Below, one piece after another: positions 12,037 through 23,676 of a DNA stretch of 64,000 nt. The number at the start of each line of letters is the position of its first letter. Position 1 is the first letter of the stretch. Both the position numbers and the translations under genes were made by a program. The notes beneath the pieces are model-generated. The model did no database searches, had not been told where the DNA came from, and was given only the letters and a program-made list of their open reading frames with translations. This stretch comes from Amylostereum areolatum. Its lineage: Eukaryota > Basidiomycota > Agaricomycetes > Russulales > Stereaceae. Location of the stretch: contig SAXG01000008.1 in the NCBI GenBank assembly GCA_012932865.1, positions 682,001 to 746,000 of the forward strand. The letters are read 5' to 3'.

Positions 12037-13784
12037 GGCGTGTTCTGAGAGGAAGGACGGGGGAAGGGGAGACGAGGACGGGGGCGTCGTTGAGGATGGG
12101 GATGCGCAGGGATGCGGTCAACGCTGACAGCGGATACGCGAAGGCTGGCAGGCCGGAAATGGAAATTGGCGCGGAGACTAGACGGATTTGGGTCTAACCT
12201 TGTCCCTCACCACCTTCAATGCTTCACCGTCTGCTATAACTTGAGCTCAGTCCCCGCCGCCGCCGTTGATGCTTGCTGGTGAAATGGCCTTTTTTAAGGA
12301 TCAAGAGAGTGTGCCATCCATGTTTTCGTCGTCTCGCACCGCTCCCTGTGCACTCTTCACGCCTAGTCATTCCCTGCAAGGCTGCATGACACTGCCTTCC
12401 CTTCTCTTCTCCTTCCCCTTCTCGAATCCTGGTGGGCATAATCTCTACACTCCCTCACTATCTCCACCGAACTCGTGCCAAAGCGAAAACACATCGGGGT
12501 CATTGACCATTGACGGGCACGTATCAAATAATCAAATGGCATCGTTCACTTACCGTGAGTCGTGACGGTAAAATGCACCTTCCTGCCCGCGTTTTTCGCC
12601 ACATCGTTCCTACTACTAAGTAAGAACGCCTCGCTCTTGAGACCTTTCGATAGACAAATAACTCACTGAAATTAGGTTTCGCGCCGCAAACTTCAAAGTG
12701 CAGCGCTACGCGAAAGCTCATAGAGCCATATGCCGCCGCTACGCTCGGAAAACGGATAACTTCTGGATGTTTCCGCGCCGTGCACGAGCTCACGAGCGTG
12801 CTGGTTGAGGATTCCCGCTGATGGTCAAGACCCAAGATCGCGTACATATACACGGTGTGTACGCCGCTCGCGCGGGAAGCATCCTCCTACACCGAGCGGG
12901 AACCTCGGTAAGGACCCGTTACGCGCTATTCCTCGCGCCGGGTTCGAGCTGGACCCTGGGACTCCATACTCATCCAGTATTCCGGGATGGAGTCACACGC
13001 AGCCCGACCGCGTCAGGACGCCGAGCAGAACCTCGGTCCGATGCACTGCGCGCAGGGAAGATGCTCGAGGGTCCTCTAGCTATAGCGAGCTTGCACAACA
13101 CGGCATCGCTATCTTCTGCCTGGCACGGTACAAGTTTCCGACCCCGGCCATCTCACTGGCACGCGGCCTCGCTACAAATATCTTGCCATGCTCTCAGCGC
13201 CGCGAGTGTGCGTCAGCGACCTTAGCAGGACAGTCGGGCAGGGCGCCAATTCCGGAAACATAGCTCACGGCGACGTGACAACGACGCGTGGGCCAAGAAT
13301 GCGATGATGGCGGCGGCGGAAGACGAAGAAGACTACCAAGAGGGTGGAGGCTTCGACGCAGAGGACGGGCGTGACAACGCCGAAGGGAGCCACCTGGCCT
13401 GGAGGTGTAATGCATAACGGACACAACGGAAGGACTTATCGTCAGCCTTTACTTTAGCAGCTGATGATGTACAAATTTATTTCCCTACACTTCCCCTTCT
13501 ATATCTACCAAAGAACACCCTCTACATACACCCGGACCCAATCCCACAAGCCCGTCCGACCCACCTTGCGGCGGGCACCTCGTTACCAGTCCAGCCCCCT
13601 TCCACGCCGCCGCACCCGTCCCCGAACCGCACAACGCACGCGGCCCGCGCATCTTCAACCGTGTCGCGATTTTCGCCTTCACGCCTACAGCACGCTGCCC
13701 AACCTGTGCACGAAAAAAAAACCCCGCAAACCAACGCAAGGCGCAGCCACAAGGAAGGAAACGCAATCATGACATTAGTCTCGT
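12037..13784. other. Intergenic region, septin promoter to AHA1 3' end
   Basis: About 1.7 kb with no recognisable gene. 12800-13260 is open on the plus strand in two frames, with long GC-rich runs, but has no domain or convincing start and intron structure. The piece at 13460-13780 upstream of the AHA1 stop carries a 9-A run and is probably untranslated sequence. Confidence 0.45.
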
Positions 13785-15352
13785 TTACTTGGCCGCGGAC
13801 GCGCCGGGAGAGGATGAGTATAGGAGAGGTACAGAGAGCGCCGCGCCGAGCACGAGCAACGCGAGCCCGCCCGACACCGCGAGCGAGGCCCAGCTGGGCG
13901 GCGGCGGCTTCTGCCTCGTCGGCTTCTCTCGCCGTGGCGAGGGCGCCGACCGCGCGGCCGGGGTCGGGAGAGTGATGAGCTGGACGTACCCGATCGATTT
14001 CAGACCATGCACGCTGTGCCGCAGGCCGTCAGTCCAAACCCCCAACAACGGCAGAGAGCAGGGACGGAGGCGTGGGACGTACTAGTATCCCTCCAGGTTG
14101 TGCTTCAGCTCGTCCTCCATGCCCTTCGGGACCCCGTCGAGCGCGAACGTGACCTTGGTCGAGTCGGTCGCCTGCGCGAGCGTCGTCGTGAGCGTCGCCT
14201 CGTGTCCTGCGCCAGACAGGAATCAGCAGGTCCACCCCCTCGAAAGTGTCGCGCGGAAAGACGCACCGCTGGGCCACGTTGGACTCTGCAGCGCCCACGT
14301 CTGCTTGATCTCCTTCGGCGGGCTGAGCGAGATGTACTTCCCGCGCACGCCGCCGCCGAACAGCACGTATTCGGTGTCCGGCTTGGCCTCGGACTGCAGG
14401 ATGCCGCGTCAGCGTGCGCGGGCGCGAGCGGGCGGTGAAGAGGCGCGGAGCGCGCGCGTACGTACCTTGGCTGCCGCGCGCGACCACATCGGGATCCGCT
14501 TCTCGTCCGTGAACAGCGCGAACAGGTCCGCGGCGGACGCCTGGAATGACGCCTCGACCTCGACGAGCGACGTGTTGACCTTGTCCTTCTTCGTCTCCCT
14601 TTTCGGGGCCGCCGCCGCGGGGGCAGCGGGGGCCGGCGTTGGGGAGGGGGCAGGCGCGGGGGATCCGGCGCGGGAGGGGTCGGCGGAGGCCCCGACGATG
14701 ATGTCCTTGCCGTGGGTGTCGACGAGCACGGTGGGGAAGAGCGTGAACTTGGCCTCGAGGGCGGCGGGCAGCTTTTGTTTCGCGAGGGCGAGGAGCGCGT
14801 TGGTGCTCGGGGACGCGTCCGAGGTGAGGGACCATTCGTACTGCGGCGGCGGGTCACACACGTGGAAATCGAGGAGAAGGGAGGGGGCGAGGGGCGTACC
14901 ACGTAGTCGGAGAGCCCGTCGAGGGTGATCTCGTGAGAGACCTCAGGGATGACGAGTTTGCCCGTCGCCTCCGTGCCGTCCGTCGAAGTCCCCTTCCAGT
15001 GCAGAACGACGCGGCAGTCGTAGATCGTGATCAGCCTGCAACAAAAAAAAACCCCATCGCTCGGTCAGCTTCTCCCATCACCTTCGCACACAAACGCCCC
15101 GCCGTCGACGAACAGCCCCGCGGCACCACGTCGAAAAAAAAGGGGGACGGAAACCCACTTTGACTTGCGCCTGCCGAGCTCCACGTCACCCTCGACCTCC
15201 GCGACACGCTCGACGACGATCTGCGCGCCCTCCGGAGACGGACCATCCACCGAGACGGTGACGAGTTCGCGTTCGAACCAGGATTTGGCCCACGGCGTCA
15301 CGTTCTTGTTCTTCCAGTGCCAGTTGGCCGTGCTGTAAGGCATCGTCGACAT
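13785..15352 (-). CDS. AHA1: Activator of Hsp90 ATPase (AHA1), with a predicted C-terminal membrane segment
   Basis: Co-chaperone that binds Hsp90 and stimulates its ATPase. Start at 15352: MSTMPYSTANWHWKNKN carries the NWHW signature of the Aha1 N-domain. That domain continues to EVSHEITLDGLSDYV and YEWSLTSDASPSTNALLALA. A Pro/Ala linker (APAPSPTPAPAAPAAAAP) leads to the AHSA1/START-like C-domain, VEVEASFQASAADLFALFTD, then VFGGGVRGKYISLSPPKEIKQTW and FALDGVPKGMEDELKHNLEG. The last exon, joined by an intron at about 14018-14086 (phase-correct GYYVHGLKSIG), reads on for some 65 residues. It includes a basic Pro-rich piece and a hydrophobic stretch, LAVSGGLALLVLGAALSVPL, then stops at 13785. 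That tail is absent from yeast Aha1. A strong GTACGT donor sits exactly at the end of the usual C-terminus (near 13989), so an alternative shorter or respliced end is possible. Confidence 0.9.
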
Positions 15353-15530
15353 CTTTGGCGAGGGCTTTTGAGATGGTTCACAGAAGGTTGCAAGATCGCG
15401 AAGTGGGTGATGAAGAAGAGCGAGGGAGAAAAACTTGGTAAAGCGAAGTTCAAACAGACGAGATGGGAATCGGAGGAAGAGGTATGGTCTTGAGGCAAGA
15501 CGCGACGAGTTTATTACGCGATCCCCACCA

Positions 15531-15538
15531 GAACTTTC
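15531..15538. promoter_or_regulatory. Possible heat-shock element upstream of AHA1
   Basis: GAACTTTC matches the inverted GAAnnTTC core of a heat-shock element, about 180 bp upstream of the AHA1 start codon. A two-unit match is weak, but AHA1 is Hsf1-controlled in other fungi, so the position is sensible. Confidence 0.3.
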
Positions 15539-15858
15539 TCGTCGTTTCCTCGCGTCCGTCATGTCCTCCCTCCCTCGAACGCCCAGCACGCTGCCAGCGC
15601 TAGAGCTAAACCGATGGCGTCGGCGCGTCGCTACATCTATTCCTAGCCCCGATAAAAATACGCCTCTAGTGGTCTCGCGCACACTGGCAACTAGCTGGCG
15701 AATGATTGGTTGATACAGTATGTACATGCGTCGGTATAATGACGAAGTAAAAGTACACTAATTTGTACAAGTGTAAAAGCCCTGTGACGGATCCCAATAA
15801 TACAGTCCGGAGATTCCTTCAAAGACTTTCCAAGTCAGATGTCGCCGACACGGCTCAC

Positions 15859-17076
15859 TCACTTTTGGCCCTCCTTGTCTTTCTCCTCTTCCTTGTGCTT
15901 CCTCACCATGACGTAGTTATCGCCCGCCTCGCCCGCACTCACTGCCTCGATAGACCCGGAGACGACGCCTTCAGCTTCCGGTTTGTTCTTCGTCCTCTGC
16001 GCGCGCACGAGCTCGAGGTCGTGGGAGAGGAGGCCATGACCGGCTGCGGGACCCCAGTACGAAATGCTGGCGAGCGTCGAGATGATGCAGGTGCCGACGA
16101 GGATGGACAGGTAGAAGCGGTACTGGGAGTACCAGGCAGGAGCTGCAAGCAGCGCGTCAATGACCCTCCCAGACAAGCGACGAAGGAATGAACGTACTCC
16201 ACCCCGCGGTCGTAGCCTTCATATCGGCGTACCAAAGGCCAGTAAATCCCGCCCACTGAGCGACGAGGGCCATCGTTGGGTCGAGGGCGAGCGTCGACCA
16301 AGCAAACACGATGGGTGCGGCCCCGAGGGTTAAGCGACTATATCCCTTGTGACCACCCAAGCCGGAGAATTCCATACCCCAATGAAGGGCCCCGAGGAAC
16401 GAGAGCATGACTGCACCGTACGTTGTCTGAAAAACCAACGCGTGATCGAGGATGGTGAGCGCGACGCCAGGGTCGATGGAAGTGATCACGCCTGACCACG
16501 AGGATGGTCAACATCAACAACAATGACGGGAATTTGACCATTTGAACCCACCAGAGGTAGCGAGACCGGCTTCTCGAGCAAGGTAACAGGTGGTTGCAGC
16601 CGAGCCAATGTACGGAACGCCACCGAGAAGGCCGAACACCATGTAGGGCTTGGGCACGGCGCTCGCGACGGCACTGGTGACACCCAACTGCAAATGCAAA
16701 CTCAATGACGGCCGAACGCGCACCGAACGCGCTCACTCACGAAGGTCTCGTTGACGGGTTTCACGGTGTCATTGGGGTAGTTCCCACCCGCGATGGCTTT
16801 CGCCCAGTCTCGCGCGGCATCCCCGACTTCCTCCTTGACGTTTTCTTTGGCATGCTGGAACGATTGCGAGCCAGGACGACTACCTACATTGGAAGCGGCA
16901 CCGCGTTTTTGCTGGAGTGCGCCGACGACGGCGAGTATGTTTGACGGGGTGGTGTGAGGAGAGAGGGAGAGAGGTGTCCGTGCGAGATGGCTGTAAGGTG
17001 CGCGAAGGGAGAGAGGTGCGCGGGACATGGCAGTGGACAGGCGGGGGGCGGGGCGGGCGAAAGATAGAAAAGACAT
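15859..17076 (-). CDS. DUF3429/TMEM69-like mitochondrial membrane protein
   Basis: Start at 17076: MSFLSFARPAPRLSTAMSRA is Arg/Ser/Ala-rich with no acidic residues early on, like a mitochondrial presequence. After a soluble stretch (QSFQHAKENVKEEVGDAARD) come several membrane segments in DUF3429 order. These are KPYMVFGLLGGVPYIGSAA, VFQTTYGAVMLSFLGALHWG, LGAAPIVFAWSTLALDPTMA and LVGTCIISTLASISYWGP. The pair SFLGALHWG and PAWYSQYRFYLS is characteristic of the family, named for human TMEM69. The function is unknown. The C-terminus is hydrophilic and ends in a charged KHKEEEKDKEGQK. There are four introns with clean phases. Introns here are short and the frame is unbroken. Confidence 0.85.
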
Positions 17077-18094
17077 GACGGTTGCTTTCCAAGTTGCGTC
17101 GTCGTCGAAAAGGGAAGGGCTGGGGTTCGGGAAAGGCGAGGAGATGTGCAAGCGTATAAGAGGGTGGGAAATGGAGAGGTGACGTGCACTGACGTCGTTG
17201 CTCCCGTTCGTTCGCCACATTCGAATCGCGGCCAAATGGCCATCCATTTCCAGATCCCCCGATCTACTCCAACAACCCAACGCTCTAGTTCATCGGTTCT
17301 CTCTGGGCGGTCCTGGGCGTTTGCGTGGGTATCCAAGACGCGTGAGCTCTGCACGCCTCGCGGTCAGCGATACACACTTACTTTACTTGCTCGACGAATC
17401 CCCCACCGAGCTTCCCTGGATCGCCGCTCGGCGTATTATGGCGCATGATAGAGCACTGGAAAGGGTGGTAAGTATAGAAAGCGTGAATGGACTTGGTTTG
17501 CTTCAAGTTTGCGAGGTTTGCCTCGCAATTTGAGTCTTGAAGCTTGAAGTCAAGTTCATTCAAGCACGTGATGTGTGAAACAAGGGATTTGAAATTGGAA
17601 TTGTTCAACTGTTGGCTACTGTTGGCTTCGTCCACTCTTCTACTAGTCTCCATGGCTGACCCAACTCAGAAGATAGTCGTCCCACCAACGCGTCCGGTCA
17701 AGTTCTACGATCCTATCAATAGGTTGGACAGGTTTTTTGCCAAGTGACTGACCACCCATGACGCGAGAATTGATATAAAGTATAAACTAAAACGAGGCGG
17801 GCTGGAAGTATCTCACAACCTCGACACTGCAGGTCTCGGTCGACTCGTGAGGCACCACACTAGCCCCCGCATACTAGCCACTTGATAGCCACCATAAACC
17901 GAGGCAGATAAAATCCTGCGTCAACCCTTCGCAAGTCCAGGATCCTACGAGCGGCTCTTCCAATCACATAACTTACCACGACTCGAAAACGGGTGCGATC
18001 CCCCGTTACGTACGTTGTCTTCGAGCATTCTACTGACATCCTGTTCTGATAAGGGAAACATATAACACTGACACGATTCTCGGGATACACCGCG
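17077..18094. other. Intergenic, no convincing gene
   Basis: About 1 kb. It includes a TTGAAGC heptamer pair at 17535-17549. A 31-codon frame starts at 17652 (MADPTQKIVVPPTRP, stop near 17747) in a plausible context, but it has no continuation that I could splice. Confidence 0.4.
17535..17562. repeat. TTGAAGC heptamer repeat
   Basis: TCTTGAAGCTTGAAGTCAAG followed by TTCATTCAAG: two direct units and an inverted partner. Confidence 0.65.
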
Positions 18095-18271
18095 CTAAGC
18101 CGCATCTCCTGTGTAGTCTCCGCCCAGGGCGGTCTTCGCCGCTATTCGAGCATCCCTCTCCTGCAGCACCTCCTCGAAAGTCATGGGCACGCGCGGCAAC
18201 GGCTGCGACGGCTGCTTCCTGACGTTCTCGTCGGTGCGCATCACGACAAAGTTGCCTCTGAAGCGACCCAT
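18095..18271 (-). CDS. Small hypothetical ORF (58 aa)
   Basis: ATG at 18271, stop at 18095. The peptide begins MGRFRGNFVVMRTDENVRKQ and continues with PRVPMTFEEVLQERDARI, then ends GGDYTGDAA. Composition is balanced and soluble, unlike the low-complexity shadows around it, and the helical C-terminal half looks protein-like. It could be a small gene, or the last exon of a larger minus-strand gene whose upstream exons (18.5-18.85 kb is open on this strand) I could not join. No family recognised. Confidence 0.3.
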   Translation of the reverse strand: MGRFRGNFVVMRTDENVRKQPSQPLPRVPMTFEEVLQERDARIAAKTALGGDYTGDAA

Positions 18272-18321
18272 GGCCTATCCCGTGCCTTCTTACCCACCGC
18301 CCCCGACTTTCCAAACTCCCA

Positions 18322-18335
18322 CCCCCCCCCCCCCC
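18322..18335. repeat. Poly-C tract (14)
   Basis: Uninterrupted C14 homopolymer in non-coding DNA. It is one of five long C or G runs between 18.3 and 24.4 kb. Confidence 0.9.
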
Positions 18336-18900
18336 GTCGCAACCATTCCTTCGCTTCGCGATCGTCGGCCGTCTCCTCCTTGAGGCCACTGGGTAGCGTT
18401 CGCGGATACGACGGGTTACTTAGGAACGTACACCCACCCTTCTCCGGTACGAGGACGCCGCGGTCCTCAGACGGCGACGCGGACCAGCCTACGGCTACGG
18501 AGGCGCATTGGCGGACCTTCGCGGCCGCCCGGTGTCGCGTCGGGCGTGGACCCAGGCGTTGACGCTCCCTTCGTGCCGGTGCGCCTCCAAGTGCGGGCGT
18601 TTCTCCGCGCCGACGGCCTCCATGAGCTCCATAGCGTCTTTAATTGCGCCGAGAACTTGGTACTTAGCCGACGAGGACTCAGTCCTCCTCATCCCTGACA
18701 GCGACACCATGAACGCCGACTCCGTGGTATGTACTAGCAAGCCTTTCGATGTTGGAACCGTCCCGGCTTCGCTTACGCTTACCTGGAAACAAGCAACCTT
18801 GGTATGTGCCAGTGCTTGGGACTCGGCAATCGATGTTGGCGCGTTCAACTTCCAAACGTCCGATGTTCCACACCACGTGGCGAAGTTGGGTTCAGACCCT

Positions 18901-18932
18901 ACCGTAGGGTTAGGGGTTAGGGGTTAGTAGGC
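18901..18932 (+). repeat. Interstitial telomere-like repeats
   Basis: GTAGGGTTAGGGGTTAGGGG followed by TTAGTAGG shows about three TTAGGG(G) units. The standard fungal telomere unit is TTAGGG. The copy number is small, so this may be a relic of break repair or chance. Confidence 0.5.
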
Positions 18933-19081
18933 CTTAGGGGTTGGTCAATTGACCGAACCCACCCCGCGCCCGGCATCCCGCTGACTCACTGACTCCCTCA
19001 CCCCCACCCACCCAAGTCACCTCGACCCCTCCCCCTCTGCATCCGAGCCCCTAGTACTGTACTTACATCACAACTGACTCA

Positions 19082-19102
19082 CCCCCCCCCCCCCCCCCCC
19101 CC
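19082..19102. repeat. Poly-C tract (21)
   Basis: Uninterrupted C homopolymer of about 21 in non-coding DNA. The true length may differ because such runs are hard to sequence. Confidence 0.9.
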
Positions 19103-20682
19103 GAACTTAAACGCCGGAGATGACAGATCCTCATCCGCCTCCTCAAGCTCAAGAAAGGGCACAAGTGGGCCATCGAGGCTCGAGCCCACCCGCGGCTTGC
19201 CGGCCGATCCACGCGATCCTCGATCCACCCCCGGTGCTTTGCTTCGCATCTGATTCTGAGGAACCCACTCGGAAGATGACTGGGATAACTATTGAACGGG
19301 TGCCATACTTGCTCATGCGACTCCGTCCCCGCCCCCCACACAAGTCACCGGCAACGCTCAGGCTTCAGCCTCGCCCGCGCCTATCTAAAAGACTAAATTT
19401 ATCGCGTATCAATGAGCGCCAGCATTGAGCCTTACACACACAATATAATGTCATTCAAACACGCCTTACAGCTTATTATATACATACAGGCGCGCGGCGC
19501 GCGGCACGACCGACTCCGAGTCGTAAGTAGTACGCGTCCACCTCGATCCGCGTCCGATCTACAGTAAAATCGAACCGTTGATATTATCGACGGACGGACG
19601 GATCCCCATCTCCTAAGTGCTGAAACGTTCAAGTCGGCGTGCACGTTGCACGTTGGCGGCGCGGCGAACGTTCTTACTTACGATCTCCCCACCGCGACGT
19701 CATCCCCACGCGTACCCGAACCCGAACCCCCACCCCCGCGCGTCGATGAATCGATGACGCAACCACCCCCGGCTGGCAGTGGCACCCCGCCGCCGATGTC
19801 ACCTATCAAGTTACTCGCTCACCCACTCTCGAGCCCGCGATGCGCTGCGATATGGACATTGCGATTGCGATATGGATTTATATTGCGGACGCCGTCGACG
19901 CCGCATGTAAAGAGGCATGCGGTGCCGGACAAGTCATGCGCGGGCGAGGAAGCAATAAGAAGCGAAATAAGGAAATAAGGAGAGAGAGACGGTCATAGCG
20001 TAGCGTACGGGGGGCACAATGCGGCGAGAAAAAGAGATGAGTGCGGGCGAATCGAACGAAAGTGCGAGGAGTGGTCGATGGAACGGAACAGAACAGAGAA
20101 GAGTAGAGTAGAGCGGAATAGAATAGAATAGAATAAGGGAGGGAGGGCTAGACCCCCCACCCCGGAGTCGCGGACGTGGATGTGGATGCGGGGGGGAGAC
20201 AGAACGTATGGAGCCGTCGGATGTGGGACTCGAGAGAGGCGTTGCATGCGAGCGATTCGGAGTTCGGGAAACCCGACTGGAGCGGAGCGGATGGGGCGAC
20301 GAAGGGGATTCCGGAAAAACGACGATGTGTGTGGAAAAAAAAATGGACGACGACGATGGAACTTGGACGTTGAGCCGGAGAGGGGGGGGGGGGATGCGAG
20401 ACCCGCGGAAGTGGCATGTGCCCACGCGGCGTCGCCGGCAGGGGGTTACCGGCCTCGGACGCGCGGTGGAGGGCAAGGCCCCTAGGGCGCAAGGAGCCCC
20501 ACCGCGCACGCCCATGGAGGAGAGGGGATCCGGAGAGGGGACTGCCGCGTTGCACCGCGCGGCGATAGACGCGCCCGCGTGTCCGGTCCGACGCAGCACT
20601 TGCGATTGATGACACGAGAAAAGACCGGAATCACCGGGGGAGGCGCAGAGAGAGAGAGGGGGGGGTGGGAAGGGGCGTCCGT

Positions 20683-21805
20683 CTACGCGACGACGTGGGA
20701 TTGCTGCGGGGCGCAGTGGTGGGAGTGGGCGCGGGGGAAGGGGAAGTTGCGGAGGAGGCGGAGGGTGGAATGGGCGGAGGAGCGGGTGGGGGGGTGGGCG
20801 TTGGCGGGCTTGGTGTGGACGGGGGGTGGAGGTGCGACGGAGACGGAGACGGCGTGGGGGTGGGGACGGTGTGCGTCCGCAGGGGAGGAGGAGGAGGAAG
20901 TGGAGGGGTGGCGATGGTGTCCGTGGTGATGGTGGTGGTGCGCGGGGAGATGTTGTGTGTGTTTGACGTCGATGGGGGGGTGCATGGGTTCGTCGACGAG
21001 GGTGTGGGGCGTGCGGGGGGAGAAGCTCGCGGCGCTGGACGCGGGGGAGGACCCGGACGGGGAGGGGGAGAAGTGGAGTGCGGGAAGGGGGCTCGAGGCG
21101 GTGGAGGAGGAGGAGGAGGAAGGGGGAGTGAGGGCGACATGGTGGAGAGCGGGGAGCAGAGGGGAGAGCTCTGCGTGGTGAGCGAGGACGTCGGCCTCTG
21201 TGATGGAGAGATCCCAATCGAGGACGTCGAGGAACTCGCGCTCGATGCGACCGATGTCGCGTTTGCCGAAGACGCCGGTGCACATGGCCCAGTGGACGTT
21301 TTTGAGGCTGCTGTCGTTCAAGTACTACGAAAAGCGAGATCAGGACGGGAGGAGGGGGTGGAGAGGGGGGGAGAGGACGGTACCTTTGAAGCGACGATGA
21401 GGGCGCCGAGGAAGACGCGCTCGTTGGCCCATTCCTCGAGGGCGATGTGGAGGTGGGGTTTAGCGCGATCGAGGTAGGCGAGGGTGGCGAGGACGACGGG
21501 CATCTCGACTTCGGCGCGGGCGACGACGTTCTGGACGACGGTGGCGAAGGAGGAGCCCTCGGAGTGGCGGGAGAGGGAGCGGCCGCGCTTGGAGTGGGAG
21601 GGGCGGCCGAGGGCGAAGTCGACGGTTTCGACGACGGCGTCGATCAGGTATTCTATGAGAAGATTAGATGGGATGTTGAAGGGGGAGGAGGGGGGAAGAA
21701 AGGCTTACCGATGACGGCGCGGTTGATCTTTTGGTCGACGAGCTCGAGGAGGGCGGGGGAGTGGGTGGCGGGGTCGACGAGGGAAGCTTTGTGAACGGGG
21801 ACCAT
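20683..21805 (-). CDS. Pho80/Pcl-type cyclin
   Basis: Cyclin expected to activate a Pho85/Cdk5-like kinase. Start at 21805, MVPVHKASLVDPATHSPALL. Introns at about 21654-21707 and 21322-21382 join in phase. The cyclin box region reads EYLIDAVVETVDFALGRPSH, then VVARAEVEMPVVLATLAYLD, LHIALEEWANERVFLGALIV and YLNDSSLKNVHWAMCTGVFG. It closes with REFLDVLDWDLSITEADVLA, the helix 4-5 pattern of Pcl cyclins. The remaining C-terminal part is disordered, rich in Ser, Pro and His, with a run of six His. The stop is at 20683. Such His/Pro-rich tails are common in Agaricomycete cyclins. A diverged relative lies at 30456-31335 on the same strand. Introns and frame are clean. The particular Pcl subclass is not assigned. 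Confidence 0.85.
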
Positions 21806-22637
21806 GGTGGGCGGAGGAGGGGCGAGGGGGGGCGGCGAGGGGCGGTGAGGGAATAGCGGAGAAAAGGCATGGCCGAGTTATATAGGGACGGGGATGACGG
21901 AGGGGAAAGGGCAGAGTCAGAGGCGTCGAGGGAGGCGATGAGTGATCACCGGTGACTGAGGCAGCGGACGAATAGACGCCGGGAAGGGAAGCATATCGAA
22001 CGCGAACGCCGCCGGCACATGCGGACTTGCTCTCCGTCTCTCCTCCCCGGACTATCCCGTCCTGCAACCCACCTCACTCTCCGATCTTTCACCTTCTCCA
22101 GCATTCTATACATGCCAGCGGTACTACGTCGAAAGGTCGAAGGAGTGGGTCCGAGAGCGAGGAGGGGATCGCGATGAACGATGGATTCTCGCCTCATCCT
22201 TCCCCTCGGCCCTTTGTCAGCCTTTCCTGACCAATTATCCCCTCCCTGCTCTGACTCCTCCCTTTCCCTTCCATAATCCTCCATCCACATTAGAGATACG
22301 CCTCTTCCCTCACCCGTCCTTCAATCCCATCCGCCACCCGCCACCGCCCGCCACCCTTCCCCAAAACCCCGACCCGGACGCAGGCACCGAGCGCCGACCC
22401 GAGCCGAACCGCCACCCATCTTCAATGACAGGCACAACCAAGTGCATCCTCGGCCTCGGCTTCTCCTCTCATCTTATCTTATCTTCCTCTCCCCGGCCCT
22501 CCATCCCATTGCATCGTCCTCTCACTCTCAGCTCGTCCCCGGCCTGCGCTTTCCTCACTACGCCTGCGCGCGGCACCCACCTCTCTGCCCTCCGCATGCA
22601 GTCACATCTCTCCCACTACACGACCCGCAGCACGCAG

Positions 22638-22657
22638 CCCCCCCCCCCCCCCCCCCC
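22638..22657. repeat. Poly-C tract (20)
   Basis: Uninterrupted C homopolymer of about 20 in non-coding DNA. Confidence 0.9.
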
Positions 22658-23640
22658 GCGGCACGTTTTGCCCAAGTTTTGCCCTGCCGCGCCCAGCGCG
22701 CCCAGTATCATATGAGTGGCTGTGACTCACTGCGCGTCTTCGTCCTACTAGTAAATTCAGCGCCCTTTCTCTCATCGAACCAGTGAAGTCGACGCGCGCG
22801 ATTCGATAAAGCCCCTCGCCGCGCCGGCGTCCTTCCCTTGGGCCCATTCATCTCGAATTTCCATACCATACCGTCGCCCCATCGCCCCCGTCGCCCGTCG
22901 TGGCGCTTCGAATCCAATCTACGTAGGCTTTTTTAGCGTCCGCGACGCGCGTTCTGAACCCCCCCTCCCTTCTCGCAATCCTGGCCTGACCCATTCAAGT
23001 GTGCCATGCGCACGGCGCTACGTCTGACCTATTCAAGGGAATAAATCGCGGTTCGGTGACGCGGTCGACGGCACCGCGACGCGACGCCTTCCGACGGATC
23101 CGTACCATTCACTTGCTATATTCGCTAGTCTCCGTGGTTGAGTATGCTATTCGCCACCGTCGCGCGCGCGCGCGCTCCTCCCGCGAATCCCGGACGCCTA
23201 TCAGCTAGCTCAGCATGCATATCATATATCATATATGGCGCTCGGCGCTCATCAGCAGCACCGCGACCGGCATGCCGCATCATCCACCACGGTGACAGTG
23301 TCCGCCGCAACCCACTTTTCCGTCGAAACAACTTGTCGATCCAAACGACTGCTAACCGGTGCGTCGTGCGTCGATGGTGTGCACGTGGTGTTTCTCTACT
23401 AACCATGTAGCTGACGATGGATCCTTGCTCTCGGGCGTTCCGTCGCTGCTACAGTTCATCGCCAGCCAATCGACGGACAACCAGCGCATCTCGCGTCGTG
23501 CCCGACGACGCACGAGGCGGATGCTGGGAACGGACACGACGACGCCATCGACTTCCCTGGGAATGGTGCATAGCCCCTCGGCATTCTCTCTCTCTCTCTC
23601 CAATACCCTCCCCTTCCATTTTTCCCCCTCCATTCTCAAT

Positions 23641-23676
23641 GTTCAACGTACTTACTCAACGTTGAACGTTGAACGC
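23641..23676. repeat. TTGAACG heptamer repeat
   Basis: GTTCAACG, then CAACGTTGAACGTTGAACG: the 7-bp unit AACGTTG in tandem with an inverted copy just upstream. The same unit recurs at 54580-54602. Confidence 0.7.

Larger units (their letters stand above)
18272..20682. other. Gene-poor interval with poly-C runs and telomere-like repeats
   Basis: About 2.4 kb. It contains a C14 run (18322-18335), telomere-like TTAGGGG copies (18906-18929) and a C21 run (19082-19102). 18500-18930 is open on both strands with no recognisable domain. 19430-20680 has no supported gene and includes a G12 run (20382-20393) and the probable 3' UTR of the cyclin. Confidence 0.45.

Noticed and set aside
12821..13225. 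Open plus-strand region as a gene or LTR
   Set aside because: No direct repeat partner, no domain, and two overlapping frames with equal claims.
18495..18930. Opposed open frames as a gene or pseudogene
   Set aside because: Both strands give plausible but unrecognised peptides and there is no way to choose.
19934..21283. Very long open frame (449 codons) on the minus strand
   Set aside because: Arg/Pro/Ser-rich shadow of the cyclin in another frame, produced by high GC.
20665..21477. Gly-rich plus-strand frame
   Set aside because: Antisense shadow of the cyclin's Ser/Pro/His tail.
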